Source: Nematostella vectensis (Eukaryota; Cnidaria; Anthozoa; Actiniaria; Edwardsiidae). Taken from it: 64,000 nucleotides of DNA. The first letter of the stretch is position 1; every line of letters starts with the position of its first letter. The notes under the pieces are model-generated. The model was not told the origin of the DNA, did not search any database, and saw nothing but the letters and a program-made list of their open reading frames with translations. Position numbers and translations under genes: made by a program. Positions 11,915 to 24,400 of the stretch are shown here, one piece after another. The stretch is taken from the NCBI RefSeq assembly GCF_932526225.1, contig NC_064034.1:7488001-7552000 (forward strand), in the 5' to 3' direction.

Positions 11915-14196
11915 ATGGCGGTGTACAACAGTGATCACACTACTGCTTCTAGTAAAGAGATCGCAGTTGTTAGTGGCATACAGATGGCAGCGTTAGCTCT
12001 AGCAGGCGTATTTGCCAATTATCTACTTGCGGATGTGACATTTGTTACCAAACCTGTTCTTGCCTTTAAGATTTTCACGTTCGTCTACGCACCGCTTTGC
12101 TTTACTTTGCTGTTGTCACGAACCAAGTCTAAATGGACGGTGAGGGGCATGTGTACAGTCTGTTTGTGTTTTACTTATGATAATGCAATCTGTGTGGCGC
12201 TAAATGTGTAATTCCAAATATGATTTTTTTTTAAATTCCAAATATTCCATAAAGAGCGAATAATGACGAGAAGTCGCTGTGAAATAACCCTCAACTAAGC
12301 TTCTTCTATTTCTGCTATCTTCTATTTTCAGCTGATGCAGTTGGTCAAGCTTCCCATCATTATAACATTATTTGCAGCATTCTTTCATATCATAGCAGTA
12401 TTATATGGAGCTCCATTTTTAGAGTAAGTATGATAGGGTGCAATTTTCAGCATCTTTACCAATGTAAAGAAAGGGTGTTACAGCCCATCGCACCCGCTGT
12501 GGCGCGCCCCGCCCCAAAGAGACTGGACCTGTAAAAGTATTTTGGTTTTATAGTTTTGTTCCTGTTTTCGCATTCTTTTCTCGCATTTCCCCCCAATTCT
12601 CGTATTCCATTGCATGTCTCACAATTCTTGTACTATCAAGAATAAAACGTTTTTTATTCAACACAAATGGGGGAGTGGGGAGGGGTTTCCTTTGCTACTT
12701 TCCTTGAGGTTACTGAGTTTTGTTTATTTTCAAGGAAAACAGAAGAGACCTTTGTTTGGGGACTAGTGATGGCTATTCTCCTAGTCGCACCCTTGTGTGC
12801 TGTTTTTGGTACTGAACTTGAAGTCTTTGTAAGAATGTGCAGCAGTAGTTGGTATGTTTACATGAGACAAAGAGTGTATTTTTTAAAGCTTTGTAAATTA
12901 CAGCTGAATTTGTGATTTTAGGACCACCAATAATTAAAATTTATTGTTTTTGAAAAACTCATTCACAATCAAACTTTGAGGGCAGTCTCCTTGTTTGGTT
13001 TGAACGACTATGCAGTATTGTAAACAATGAATTCTGTTGTAAGCATATAGAGTGGTTCTCAAAATCCCATGAAACTAAATGTAACTGTTAAAGTATAATA
13101 TTCAAGCCAGAACAAAAAAATAACAAAGACATTACAGTGTATTAGTACTAAATAAACTAAATAATATTTCACAGGATTTTGAAAACCACTCTAAAGTGCT
13201 ACATAGTATATGTAGCTGTAATCTCTATCATAATTTATTTTTGTAAACTCTTTGTGAACATTTTTCAGTCTTCCATGCTTACCCCAGTGCATACAAATTG
13301 TATTCCTGTTTACTTGATTGATAACTACATTGCTGTTTTTAGGTATGAGTATAGCCTAGAATCCTACTTTCAACAGTGCATAATTATGACAGTCTTTGGA
13401 GCATGGATAGGTGCATTTACAATCCCTTTAGACTGGGATAGGCCATGGCAGGTCTGTACTTATTCTGCCTTAGTCCCCCAAAAAATGATGTCTATGATTG
13501 GGAAGTTATTTGAGAAATGGGGGAAGGGAAGGATCTTAAGAATGATCTAAGGAAATGTTTTTTTTTTAAAGGGGGAGGATGATATTTCAAAATTCAAACT
13601 AAGATGTTTATGTTTTTATTATTAGGTCTGTATGTTGTTTGGCTTATTGTTAGTACTATATTGTTTACAATCTTAGCTGTAGCTGAGGTTTTACATCTTG
13701 ATATGAGATCTCAAATGTCCAATAATCATAATTTTTTTTATTACCAGGGAAAACTGAATCTGAATCAGTGAAGCCTTTCACCCCTTTAATTTTAGTTTAT
13801 AGAGAGATAGAAACCTTTATTTAAAATCAAATATATAAAAAGCAAGTAAATTATTCAGGGTAGTCTCGTCAGACACCTAACCTGCTATCAATGAAAGCCT
13901 TTATAAAAATAGGTATTTTTTTGTCTTACTATAAATCCTGGTGCTGGTTTGCCTTTTTATAGAAATATTCTGGGTATTTGGGTATCTTATACACACACAA
14001 TCATGTTTCTACAGGTAAGGAATGTTGTAATAATCAACTGTATTGTTTTGTAATAACCTCATTTTAAAATCCTGTTTAGGTCTGGCCTATACCTTGTGCG
14101 ATTGGAGCTTTACTTGGTAACACCACAGGGCTTATCACATCGTGCATAGCTTTCCTCCAATCTGAACAAAGAGGCTTGAAAAGAAAATATTTTTAG
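11915..14196 (+). CDS. PIGF: GPI ethanolamine-phosphate transferase stabilising subunit PIG-F
   Basis: PIG-F is a multi-pass ER membrane protein that partners PIG-O and PIG-G when ethanolamine phosphate is added to the GPI anchor. Exons: 11915-12139, 12332-12423, 12735-12851, 13343-13451, 14080-14196. The spliced frame is 660 nt, 219 aa, the same length as human PIG-F. The diagnostic blocks are LYGAPFLE at the exon 2/3 junction and [26 protein letters not shown] across exons 4 and 5 (given here as a description of consecutive pieces). The C-terminus is basic (RGLKRKYF). Several hydrophobic segments are visible (exon 1 ALALAGVFANYLL, exon 2 IIITLFAAFFHIIAVL). All junctions are GT-AG. The only unrelated feature inside is a MITE in intron 3. 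An AATAAA follows at 14448. Confidence 0.95.
13050..13191. mobile_element. 142-bp MITE with TA target duplication in PIGF intron 3
   Basis: Inverted ends gagtggttctcaaaatcc (left) and ggattttgaaaaccactc (right) are each flanked directly by TA (13048-13049 and 13192-13193). The interior is AT-rich and non-coding. TA duplication fits a Tc1/mariner-type non-autonomous element. Confidence 0.75.
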
Positions 14197-15479
14197 TGAA
14201 TAGAGAGATGTTATTTGTGAACCCCACCCAAAAAAACTTATCGTGCCATATACTGGTATCAAAAATTATGCAAAGGGATTTTTTTTACATTTTTATACGT
14301 GGTCCCTTTTTTTTTCTTTTTGTGTTTAATCTAAGATATCAGACGTCTGTGGAAGATGCTATTACACATAGATTTTCAAAATGTACAACCTTATTTGAAA
14401 TAGATTTATGTGTAATTATGCCTGCTCTATTTGATGTATTATATTTGAATAAATACAATAAAAAAACAGTAGTGGATTTGTATGTGTGGGTTCTTTGGTT
14501 GGTGATGTATCACTACAGGCCATCCCCCCACAACGGCCGAAAGTCCACTTTCGGTTCTCAATAGACCTGCTATTTGTTGACAAAACTATAAAGCATAAGC
14601 TAGATCACTCCGGTATGTAGCCAAATCTAACAATAAACGTCCCGTGGAGATACTGCAAAGGCATAAAAAATCCCTTTTTGTTTTTTCAGGGGTGGTCTCA
14701 CCCCCCCCCCCCCCTCCCACCCTGGAAAAATTTGTTCCACTTTTTCGGTCTTCGCACCCCCCCCCCCCCCCCCCAAGAAAAATCTTGGGTACAGGCCAAG
14801 CACATGCCCCTAATGCAATTCCCTTGCTACTGCTCTTTCTGGGGTTTGATAAATTTGAAGTGGAAGGAGGGGGATTGTAAAATTTAAGCAAAGCCGATAA
14901 AATAAAAATGCTAGTAATCAGTTTAATTGGCCCTGAAATGGTGCATTTTCTAAGTATATTCTAAAAACACGAGGAGGTACATAGAGAAATGATAAAGGCT
15001 TAAACATTTTGCCGCCTTTTTTAATGTTTTAATATAATTTTTGGCCTTTTTTGTGTGAACATTGTGTATTTTACTTTCCGTTCAATTTGGTATGACACCA
15101 GAAAACGTGATATAGCGTGTTATTGTTTAAGAATGTCATTAGCCAATAAACGATCAGAAACATGTCACACCCCCGGCTCAGCCTACACTACTGCGCAGAC
15201 ATAGTGTCTAGGGCGGGGTAGGTAGAATTTATCTTTCAAGCTTCCTCAAATATAATGTATAAGAAAATCCACAATTTCGACCATTTGGTTCCTTTAATTA
15301 ATGAAAACTGGACCTTTTATGAACTCTTAATGAGGCAATTTGTACACGGCTGACAAAAAACATATATTTCTGAGAAAGATTGCATACACCCCTCCCCACA
15401 AAGAAATCTTCTGTCATGTGACACGTGACAAGAATTCGAATAAGTCGACTGACCGAGAGCGAAGTTTAGTCGATTAAAA
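14197..15479. other. PIGF 3' region and UROC1 upstream region
   Basis: Holds the PIGF poly(A) signal AATAAA at 14448-14453, two poly-C tracts (about 14701-14715 and 14757-14774), and the UROC1 5' flank. In the flank, the 23-bp motif at 15164-15186 (starts GTCACACCCCCG) resembles 11588-11610, and a CACGTG E-box lies at 15422-15427. No coding exon was supported; ORFs across the poly-C tracts are composition artefacts. Confidence 0.6.
14448..14453 (+). terminator. Poly(A) signal of PIGF
   Basis: AATAAA about 250 bases after the PIGF stop codon, followed by another near-match a few bases on. Confidence 0.6.
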
Positions 15480-18400
15480 ATGTCTTCTCTCAAAGACCTT
15501 TGTGCTGGTTTGCCGGTGGACCCCATACCCGAGCCTCGAGATAGGGATGAAAGTGTTCCTCATGCACCAGTTCGTCTTACACATTTGTCAGAAGATGAAG
15601 AATTGGTGAGTTTTAATAATGAAATACAAGTGTATTTTGCGCGTCGTTCGACAAGTCCCCCAAAGGAGGTGGCCATCTTTTAGTATCTCTATCATCTGTG
15701 TCAATGCATATGAGCAAAAAGTATTATTCCTTATTATGGGTTATACCTCCATGAAGTAAGAAGAAAGTGTGAAGAGTTAAATATCTTGTGCTTTCGCTTG
15801 CCTGACTTCTCTCATTTTGTTATGTAATTGTTATATTAGCCATGCACCACATTAAGTGCAAACCACCACATGCACTAAAAGATAATGTTAATATAAATAT
15901 TAATATAAATACGAAAAAATTGTCACTTTATCCAAGAAAAATGAATGAAAAGGGCTTGAAATGAATATAAATAATGATGATTTTTAAAATGAATTTGAAA
16001 TGTTGTAAACTATATTCTCTATCTTAACAGAGGAAAACAAGATTATTTTAAATTTGTTTTGTTTATGTTTTAAATATTTCCTGTCTCATGTCCAAGCTTA
16101 ACAATACCTGGAATTATATCCCAGTGATGAATTTTCATGCGCGCTCATTGGTCAATACAGGTCATGTGCATAATTTCACAGGACAAATATCAGTCGATAA
16201 CGTCCAGCCAAAGTGATATCTGTCCTGTGAACATTTTTGTGCAGTCAAAACTCGCTTTTTGTCTGCTCAATAACTCCTCAAACAAACACCAAGGTTTTCA
16301 AAGCTTCGCTTCTCAACCAACTGTTTATTTTTTGTACCATTTCTCATCCTTGAACATTATCCGCCGATATCCCAGCCTCTAGAAGGGGTTTATTTACTAA
16401 ATAACTTGATTATTTTTTACTGAGATATACTGAAGAGAAGTGTAGAACACACATTTCTCACTTCTAATCAACCAGTATTTGTGAGAAAAAAAAACGTCAA
16501 CTTCATTATCATTTCTGGTGATTATATCGAATTTCAGGTTTTAATTCTATCTAATAAAGTTCTATCATTAACCCATCTTCCACCAGCTTGCTCTTCAAAA
16601 TGCGCTGAGGTATTTCCCGCCTGAGACTCATGAGGTCCTTGCGCCTGAGTTTGCCCAAGAGCTACGTGACTATGGCCATATCTACATGTACCGTTTTAGA
16701 CCAGATTTGGACATGAGGTAATTTATTCTGTCCGGTTCTTTAGTTTGTGGGTCTGTCTGGTATTGTCTGCCTGCATGCCTGTCTGTCCAACACTCCATAC
16801 TGTATGTCTTGTTTGCCTGAAGACCCACTTTATATTTATTCAACATTTTACAGGGCTTACCCAATTGATGAGTACCCAGCACAGACGCATCAGGCTGCTG
16901 CCATCATGCATATGATCATGAACAACTTGGATCCCAGAGTAGCACAGGCATGTTTTGCTATTTTATTTTATTTTATTTTCATTTTACAGTATCACAGTGT
17001 GCATCATCAAAAGTTCAGGTCTGATAACTTTGTGAAATTTGACAAAAATAAGAAAAATGTATACAAAAAAGGAATCATATGTTTCTTTAAGTTGCTAATT
17101 TTCCAGGGCCGCAAAATCTGATTCCTTTATTTTATACCCAAATAGCATGATGATCAACTCCAATACCCAAATACGAAGAGTTTACAGTAATACAGTATGT
17201 ATAATTTTATTTGTAGTTTCCTCATGAGTTAGTGACTTATGGCGGAAATGGGCAAGTCTTCAGTAACTGGGCACAGGTAATGACATAAAGAGCCTTTACA
17301 ATAATTTCTCATCTGCTTTTACCAATAACATATCTTTTTCATTTATTTCATTTTTTCTTCTGTAACATATTATAACTGCGATTTAAAAGACACCATTCAG
17401 AATTGGTGAAAAGTAATGCAACAGGAAACTTTTGAATTTGCAAAAATCCATCTATTTGTTCTCAATCCAAACTGTTAGGTACTGTGTGTACAAATCATCA
17501 CTTAGGCAAAGATTTGCTAAAACCTTTGGGAGCCCATATGAATAAAACAAAATAAATTCAGCAAGTTCTGGTAGCGCTCTTCCTTATTTTACAATAGTAC
17601 TGGACTGTATAATTATTATCTTGTGTGAAATGAAGTCACAAGTAAAAACTGATCTTCTTTTCAAATGGTCTGATCTTTTTTGCATTGATATTTTTAAAAG
17701 AAAATTAAAAGAAGAAGAAAGAAAGGATAATAAGATTTCCTTATGAGCAAAACTTGAGTTGCAAAACTGAGTTAAAAGAATCCATGCCAAAAAAAGACTG
17801 GCCTCTTGAATATTACTGTTTTGTTATACAGTTCTGGATAGTCATGCAATACTTGAGTGAAATGAAGGAAGATCAGACGTTAGTCATGTATTCAGGTCAT
17901 CCAGCTGGCCTTTTCCCTAGCTCTTCCATGGCCCCAAGAGTGGTAATCACCAATGGAATGATGATTCCTAATTACTCCACTCGTGAGATGTATGACAAGC
18001 TATTTGCTCTTGGTGCAACTATGTATGGTCAGATGACTGCTGGAAGCTACTGCTATATTGGACCACAAGGCATTGTTCATGGGACCACAGTAAGTGAAAT
18101 CGTATTTATTGATGGACAGGTATATCTCTGCTATACCTACAGTACTTGTTAAAATGCTATCCCTGAACAGTTATCACATTCAACGTACTAGGTAGGGATT
18201 GGACAACTATATTTGTGTATTTGTGTGTGGGGGAGCTACAGTCCTTCATGGCATTTTCATGGGGGGCATGTTTCGACTGCTGTTGGGGTACAGTTACCCC
18301 CCTCCTTACCTCCTTGCTGGCTGCTTCACTGATCTTCCCTTCATAGAAATGCATTGCTGCATACATTGCAGCCTATTTGAAGAAAACACTTCATTTCAAT

Positions 18401-21400
18401 TTTTATTTTCTGTTCTCATAAATAAATTTTATACTATATACTTGTATTATTTTCTTTTTCATTCATAGATTGTGGTGATGAATGCTGGCAGAAAGCGTTT
18501 GAAATCAGACAATCTTGCAGGAAAGGTAAACTCATAGCCCTGTTATGAATACTACAGTAACTTATATACTACAGAAAATTATACTTAAATGACAGCCTTG
18601 GAGATAGATATTTTGGATGGTTTACATGTTGTTATTGTCAGACTCATCCCATAGATGCATCCATCATTTTCCTGTAAACATTATTTGCGATTGGGCCCTG
18701 GAGGTCCCATATGAAGTTTTCAATATTATAAATGGTTGCATTGTTTTTTTGCAGGTTTTTGTGACTTCAGGTCTGGGTGGAATGAGTGGGGCCCAGCCCA
18801 AAGCTGGCGTGATTGCAGGCTGTATTGCAGTTGTTGCTGAGGTACAGTATGGCAAAACATACATTTTGTGTACTGTATGATCTTGTTAGAATTCTTGTTA
18901 GTAGTGGTTTACTAATCACATCGATTCTTGAAAGGTTTATATTATCTATTCAGATCAATGAAGCAGCTTTGATGAAACGTTATGAGCAAGGGTAGGTTTT
19001 TATTATACAGGACCTGGGCAGAAGTTCCATTAGACACTTGAAGGGTTTTCAGTATTAAGGAAAGTTATACAGTATTTCACATAAAGAATAGCTGGTGGTT
19101 TATGTGGGTGGAGGGTTTTTTTCAATTGTCATGTTTTTTATCAACCCATTTTCTAAGTAGCTCAGGGATTGTCACAAAAGTTTTGCGAACAGTGTGCATA
19201 TGTTCAAGAGTAGTATTGATCAGTACAAGCTTATTGCAATTAAGGAAGGCATTGCTAGAAGTAAACAGATGCACTTGCATGCATAGAAGGAAAGCTTATT
19301 TTTAAATATCAATAGTGCTCAAGGATTGAAATTTGCTGAAATCATTATTTTTTTCAATCATGGAAAATAATGTGGATTCATTTGTACCTTTTTAATTGTA
19401 GGTGGCTCATGGAATACACCTCTGATCTTCCTACATGTATTGAACGCATAAAGTAAGTATTGTGTCTAACACAAATATGCTTGTTTTAGGCCCTCCTTCT
19501 GCAATAAGCTTTTTAAGCTTTTAACAGGGCTTCTGGAATTACACTGAAAAAGACTCAAAATTACGCGGGATTCTTTGATAGATTACGCACTAAATTACGC
19601 GGAAAATCAATCATTACGCGTTAAATTACACGGGATTTTGCAATACATTTTTCTTAAAAAATCTAAATTTTGCAGGATTCTTTACTGAATTACGCGCTAA
19701 AATTACACGGAATATTAACTGTTACGCCCAAACTACATTTTGTACCGAAGGAAAGCAGGAAATAACTTGAAATGGTTTATTTTTGCGCGAAAATATCTTA
19801 GGCGAGATGCACAAATTTGTGGATAACGCGGATTACACAGGAGAAAGCCAAATTATGCGCTTCCACACAAGCGCGTAATTCCAGAAGCCTGTTTTAAGAA
19901 TTAAAAAAAAAATTTCACCCCCTTGCCGTAACAAGCATTTGGTACTTGATTCCTACCACACTATTTTTTATATTTTAGTATAGATTGTTTATTATCTTTT
20001 TCCCCAGGCAAGCAAGGAAAGAAAGAAAGCCTCTCAGTATAGGGTACCTTGGAAATGTGGTTGCACTGTGGTAAGTGTGATTATTACTTGTGTTGACTTT
20101 TGTAATGCATTGACCTTTTTCCACCATGTCATATCCTAACAGTATTGTATGTTTACAGGGAGGCTCTAGCTGACGAGTATGATAGGACAGGAGAGTTACT
20201 TGTGGACTTTGGTTCGGATCAGACTTCTCTTCACAATCCTTACAATGGAGGCTACTACCCTGTTCAGGTTTGTTAAATACTGCTATTTTTACCGTATAAG
20301 TAATATTTGTATCCTCTACAGAACCCACATTGAGTCACACATTTGGTGTGATGTTAGTATTATTCAAACCACATTAACACATTAAGTAGAGGAGAACAAA
20401 GGGAAGAAGCTACTACAGATGCATACAAGTTTGTCCATAGTTTATGGCATAATGCTTTATAGGAAAGATATATCATGGATTTATGACTACCTTATTTCAC
20501 TTTATTTTCGCTACATCAAAATTTTCTTTTTACTGTTTTGTTATATTATATTATGATATATATAATTCACAGGGTGATAATACAGTGAAATCTGTTTTGT
20601 TCAGGTTAGCTTTGATGAAGCAAATGAGATCATGAAAGACGATCCAGAGAGATTTAAAAATTTAGTTCAACAGAGGTATGTATCTATGTTCTGTGACTTG
20701 TTTTTCACAATCAGCAGAATTGCTCACTCTCTGTGCCTAGATGTAGGTTGTGGCTTTAAGTTTGATTATACTGTCAGTGCAAGTGTACGGAAGGAGCACA
20801 ATTTAACAACATCTAAGTTGTCAACAATCACTTCTTGGCATTTACTTTACAGTAAATCACTTTTGGCATTTCTGTTTTGGCAGTTTGCTGCGGCAGGTTG
20901 CTGCAATAAACAGACTCCACGCCCGTGGGATGTTTTTCTGGGATTATGGAAATGCTTTTCTTTTGGAGGCCAGCAGAGCAGGTAGGTTGAATAAGACATG
21001 GAAAACAGACAAATAAAGATGAAACTATAGTTGTTTAGAATTGTTAGATTAAGACTGCTTTAGTCTGCATTACTACCTATGCAAGTACAAGCAAACAATC
21101 TTTATTGACAATGGAACCAGCTGTAAAAAAATGCAACAGCCAGATGTTCTTGTTGTAGATTGAAGATGGTAGACGAAATGGGTGTAAAAGAACTTTGTTT
21201 TAGCTGGTTAGAAATCGGTTAGAAACAAATATGGCCACTGTGCATGTAGGGACAACCACGTACTGTATGTGGGACTGGGCTAAGACTATTCCCTATTCAC
21301 TTCAAGGTTTTCTTCATTCAATGAATTGTCACTATGGGTTTACATTTGCACACGCTAGCCAACCATTATTGCTGTTCTATGTAGCCAAAAAGCACAAAGA

Positions 21401-24400
21401 AATTATGAACCGTTTTCATATCAGCTTGTATTTGCCAGGGGCTCCAGTGGTCAAAGAAGGTTGTCTTCCTGGAACTTTTATCCACCCGTCGTATGTTCAG
21501 GATATTATGGGGTATGAACAGACATAATGCAATATATCTCCTCATGACTCAATTTTTCAATTTCTGGGAAAAATATGATCGGGTCTTCTTGCTACTTTTT
21601 GGGTGAGAATGGAAAGAAAAACAGCATTCTTCCATTAATGATAATTTTTTAAAAACTTCAATAGAAATTTTAAATAAACTAGAATAGCTGCTCTCAGGGA
21701 GGCTTTATTTCGCCATGTTTCAAGAAAACTACTGAAATAAAACCTTTAAAAAAACTGGTATGAATAGAGAATATGCCGCAGTTACAGACACCAGACTTCG
21801 GCTGTATCCCTGTGCTAAGGACACCCACTGCTAGCTCAATATTTATTTTCAGTTTATTGTGAATGGGCAGTTTTTAGTAATCCACAGGATGTTCTTGTTA
21901 ACATGGGTCTACTTAATATAGGCCTGCACTAAAATGGCAATTAAATGTCTTTTTATTTTCAGCGATGTTTTCGGTATGGGATTCGGCCCATTCCGGTAAG
22001 TTGTAGTTAAACTTATTATTTAAATTGGGTAAAAGGGGGGCGTGTCTACAAAAAGGCCAAGAAGCCCGGTGTGCCCAGCCGTTTCAGCAAGCAAATCTTC
22101 AGGGTTTTTTAAGTGTATTTTTTTCTTTATTTTATTTCATATTTATTAAGATTTTTTTTCATCTTCGTTAACAACTAGATGGGTGTGTACTTCTGGGTTA
22201 GCAGCCGACCTTGAAGCCACGGATGAAATCGCTAGAGAAGTTCTAGAAGGGATCATAAGCCAAGGAGGTACATCTAAACTCGTATAAACAAGACTAGCCA
22301 GGGTCTGCAATTTTCGTTTCTAAATTTCTCGTTAACTTGAACCCTCAAAAGAGCTCTAAGCAATCAAGGTTCAACTGTGTTTCAAATGAAGTTGCACTTT
22401 GGAAATTCTTTTTTTTTTTTAACCTGTTCTTCTTGTTTTAGTTCCAGATGAGGTCAAAGTTCAATACAATGATAACGTGCGCTGGATCAAGGAAGCGCAG
22501 GCGCATCACTTGGTGGTTGGTTCCCAGGCCCGCATCCTCTATGCCGACAGGCGAGGCCGCGTGGCTATTGCACAAGCATTCAACAAGGCAATCGCAGAGA
22601 AACGAATCTCGGTGCGTTGGACACACAGGAGTGGTATTTTACTTTTTGTGTTTTTACGGTCGATTGTAGTGATGGTGTTGCTGATGATGACTGATGGCGA
22701 TAGAACGATGATGGTGGTGGTGGTGGTAATGGTGACAATGATAGTTAAGGTCGGAATATGATTATAAGAATGATGAAGTCGGCAATAATGATATCATGAT
22801 GCTGATGAAAATAATGCTTCTTTTGCTACTGCCAATGATGATGATGATGAGAATGATGACATTGCAGATGAGTCATCCTCTGCTTTTGTAGGGCTGCGTT
22901 GTGTTGTCACGTGACCATCATGACGTCAGCGGTACCGACAGCCCATTTCGTGAGACGTCCAGTGTATACGACGGTTCTAGTTTATGCGCAGGTAAAACTG
23001 AATATTACTTCCCATTACATCTTATCTTTTTAAGAAAGAAACTGAAATGTAGGAGTTTCCGATAGAAATGATAAATGCCTGTTAAATTTATTGTGTTTTA
23101 TTGCCCTGTTCACAGACATGGCTATACAGAACGTGATTGGCGACTCGTTCAGGGGGGCCACATGGGTTGCTATCCATAACGGTGGAGGGGTAGGCTGGTA
23201 AGTAGCATGAGTTATTTTGTGACTCGTTCAGGGGGAGGGGGGACACAGATCGCTATCCATCCTCGAATTTGTTTGTTCTTAAGCCATGTTTTTCGTTCCA
23301 CCTTTATCAGGGGTGAAGTCATCAACGGTGGATTTGGGATGGTGCTTGACGGATCAGAGGTATGCCTTTATCCTACGATTATGCGTGGCCACGCGCGTGG
23401 ATTATGACGTAAGATATTTAACTAGCAGTCAGGATGTGAAGCAAATGATTAGACGTAAGATATTTAACTAGCAGTTAGGATGTGAAGCAAATGATTAGAC
23501 GTCAGATATTTAACTAGCAGTCAGGATGTGATTATTTAAGTCATGGGCAGAAGCGCTCTAAAAATGTTGTCCCAGGCTTGGCAAAGTTTAGTTCTGTTAA
23601 GTCTGTTCTCGTATCCTAATCTGCTAACTTCACAAAACTGTCAAGGTGGCCATGTAGGGTGCGTCACACTATAAAGTTTCACTGACCCCTGCGAAACATT
23701 TGCATTGTGACTTGCCCCTTTATTATACTCGTGATTCTGCTTGTCTGATTTTGACTCGTGACTTGACTCGTGACGTGGCTCGTGACTTTGCTCTTTACTT
23801 GACTCGTAACTTGAATTGTGACTTGACTCATGACTTGATTCGTGACTCGATTCTTGACTTGACTTGTGACTTGACTTGACTCGTGCCTTGACTCGTAACT
23901 TGATTCTTTCTCGACTCGTGATTTAACTCGTGTTTTGAATCGTGTACTGCAGGAGATGAGCCAGCGGGCGGAAGTCATGTTATCCTGGGATGTATCTAAC
24001 GGGGTAAGTCAAACCGGGCGCTTCATTATAATGTGTTGTTAGAGTTAGATTTCCCTCCCTGGTTATGCGACCAAGCGAATAGAGGCAAAAGACTCTCTTT
24101 CGAAGAAGGCGGTTTTTCGCGAGTCCCACTTCATCGATACATTGTAAACTTTAGTAAAAATTCCTTCGTGCTTGTTCCTAAATACAGTGTAGCCCTGTTA
24201 ACGAAAAACTTTCACTGGATTTCAAGTGAGGACGACAAAAGCACTGTCTCTAGGGGGCTTGAAGTTGAGTTAGCGGGGAGTTCGGGATATCGGGATATCG
24301 CACTGTAAAGAAGTAAACGACTACTTTGACTCTTTCTACGCTTCAGTAGAAAGGATTATTGACAAACACGCCCCCCTGAAAAAACTTTCTAAAAAGGAAA

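Noticed and set aside
14586..14891. Gly- or Pro-rich ORFs on both strands
   Set aside because: They arise from poly-C tracts.
24033..24308. 91-codon ORF before the LINE
   Set aside because: It overlaps a cactgtctc/cagtgtagccc-like MITE fragment and intron sequence; no homology.
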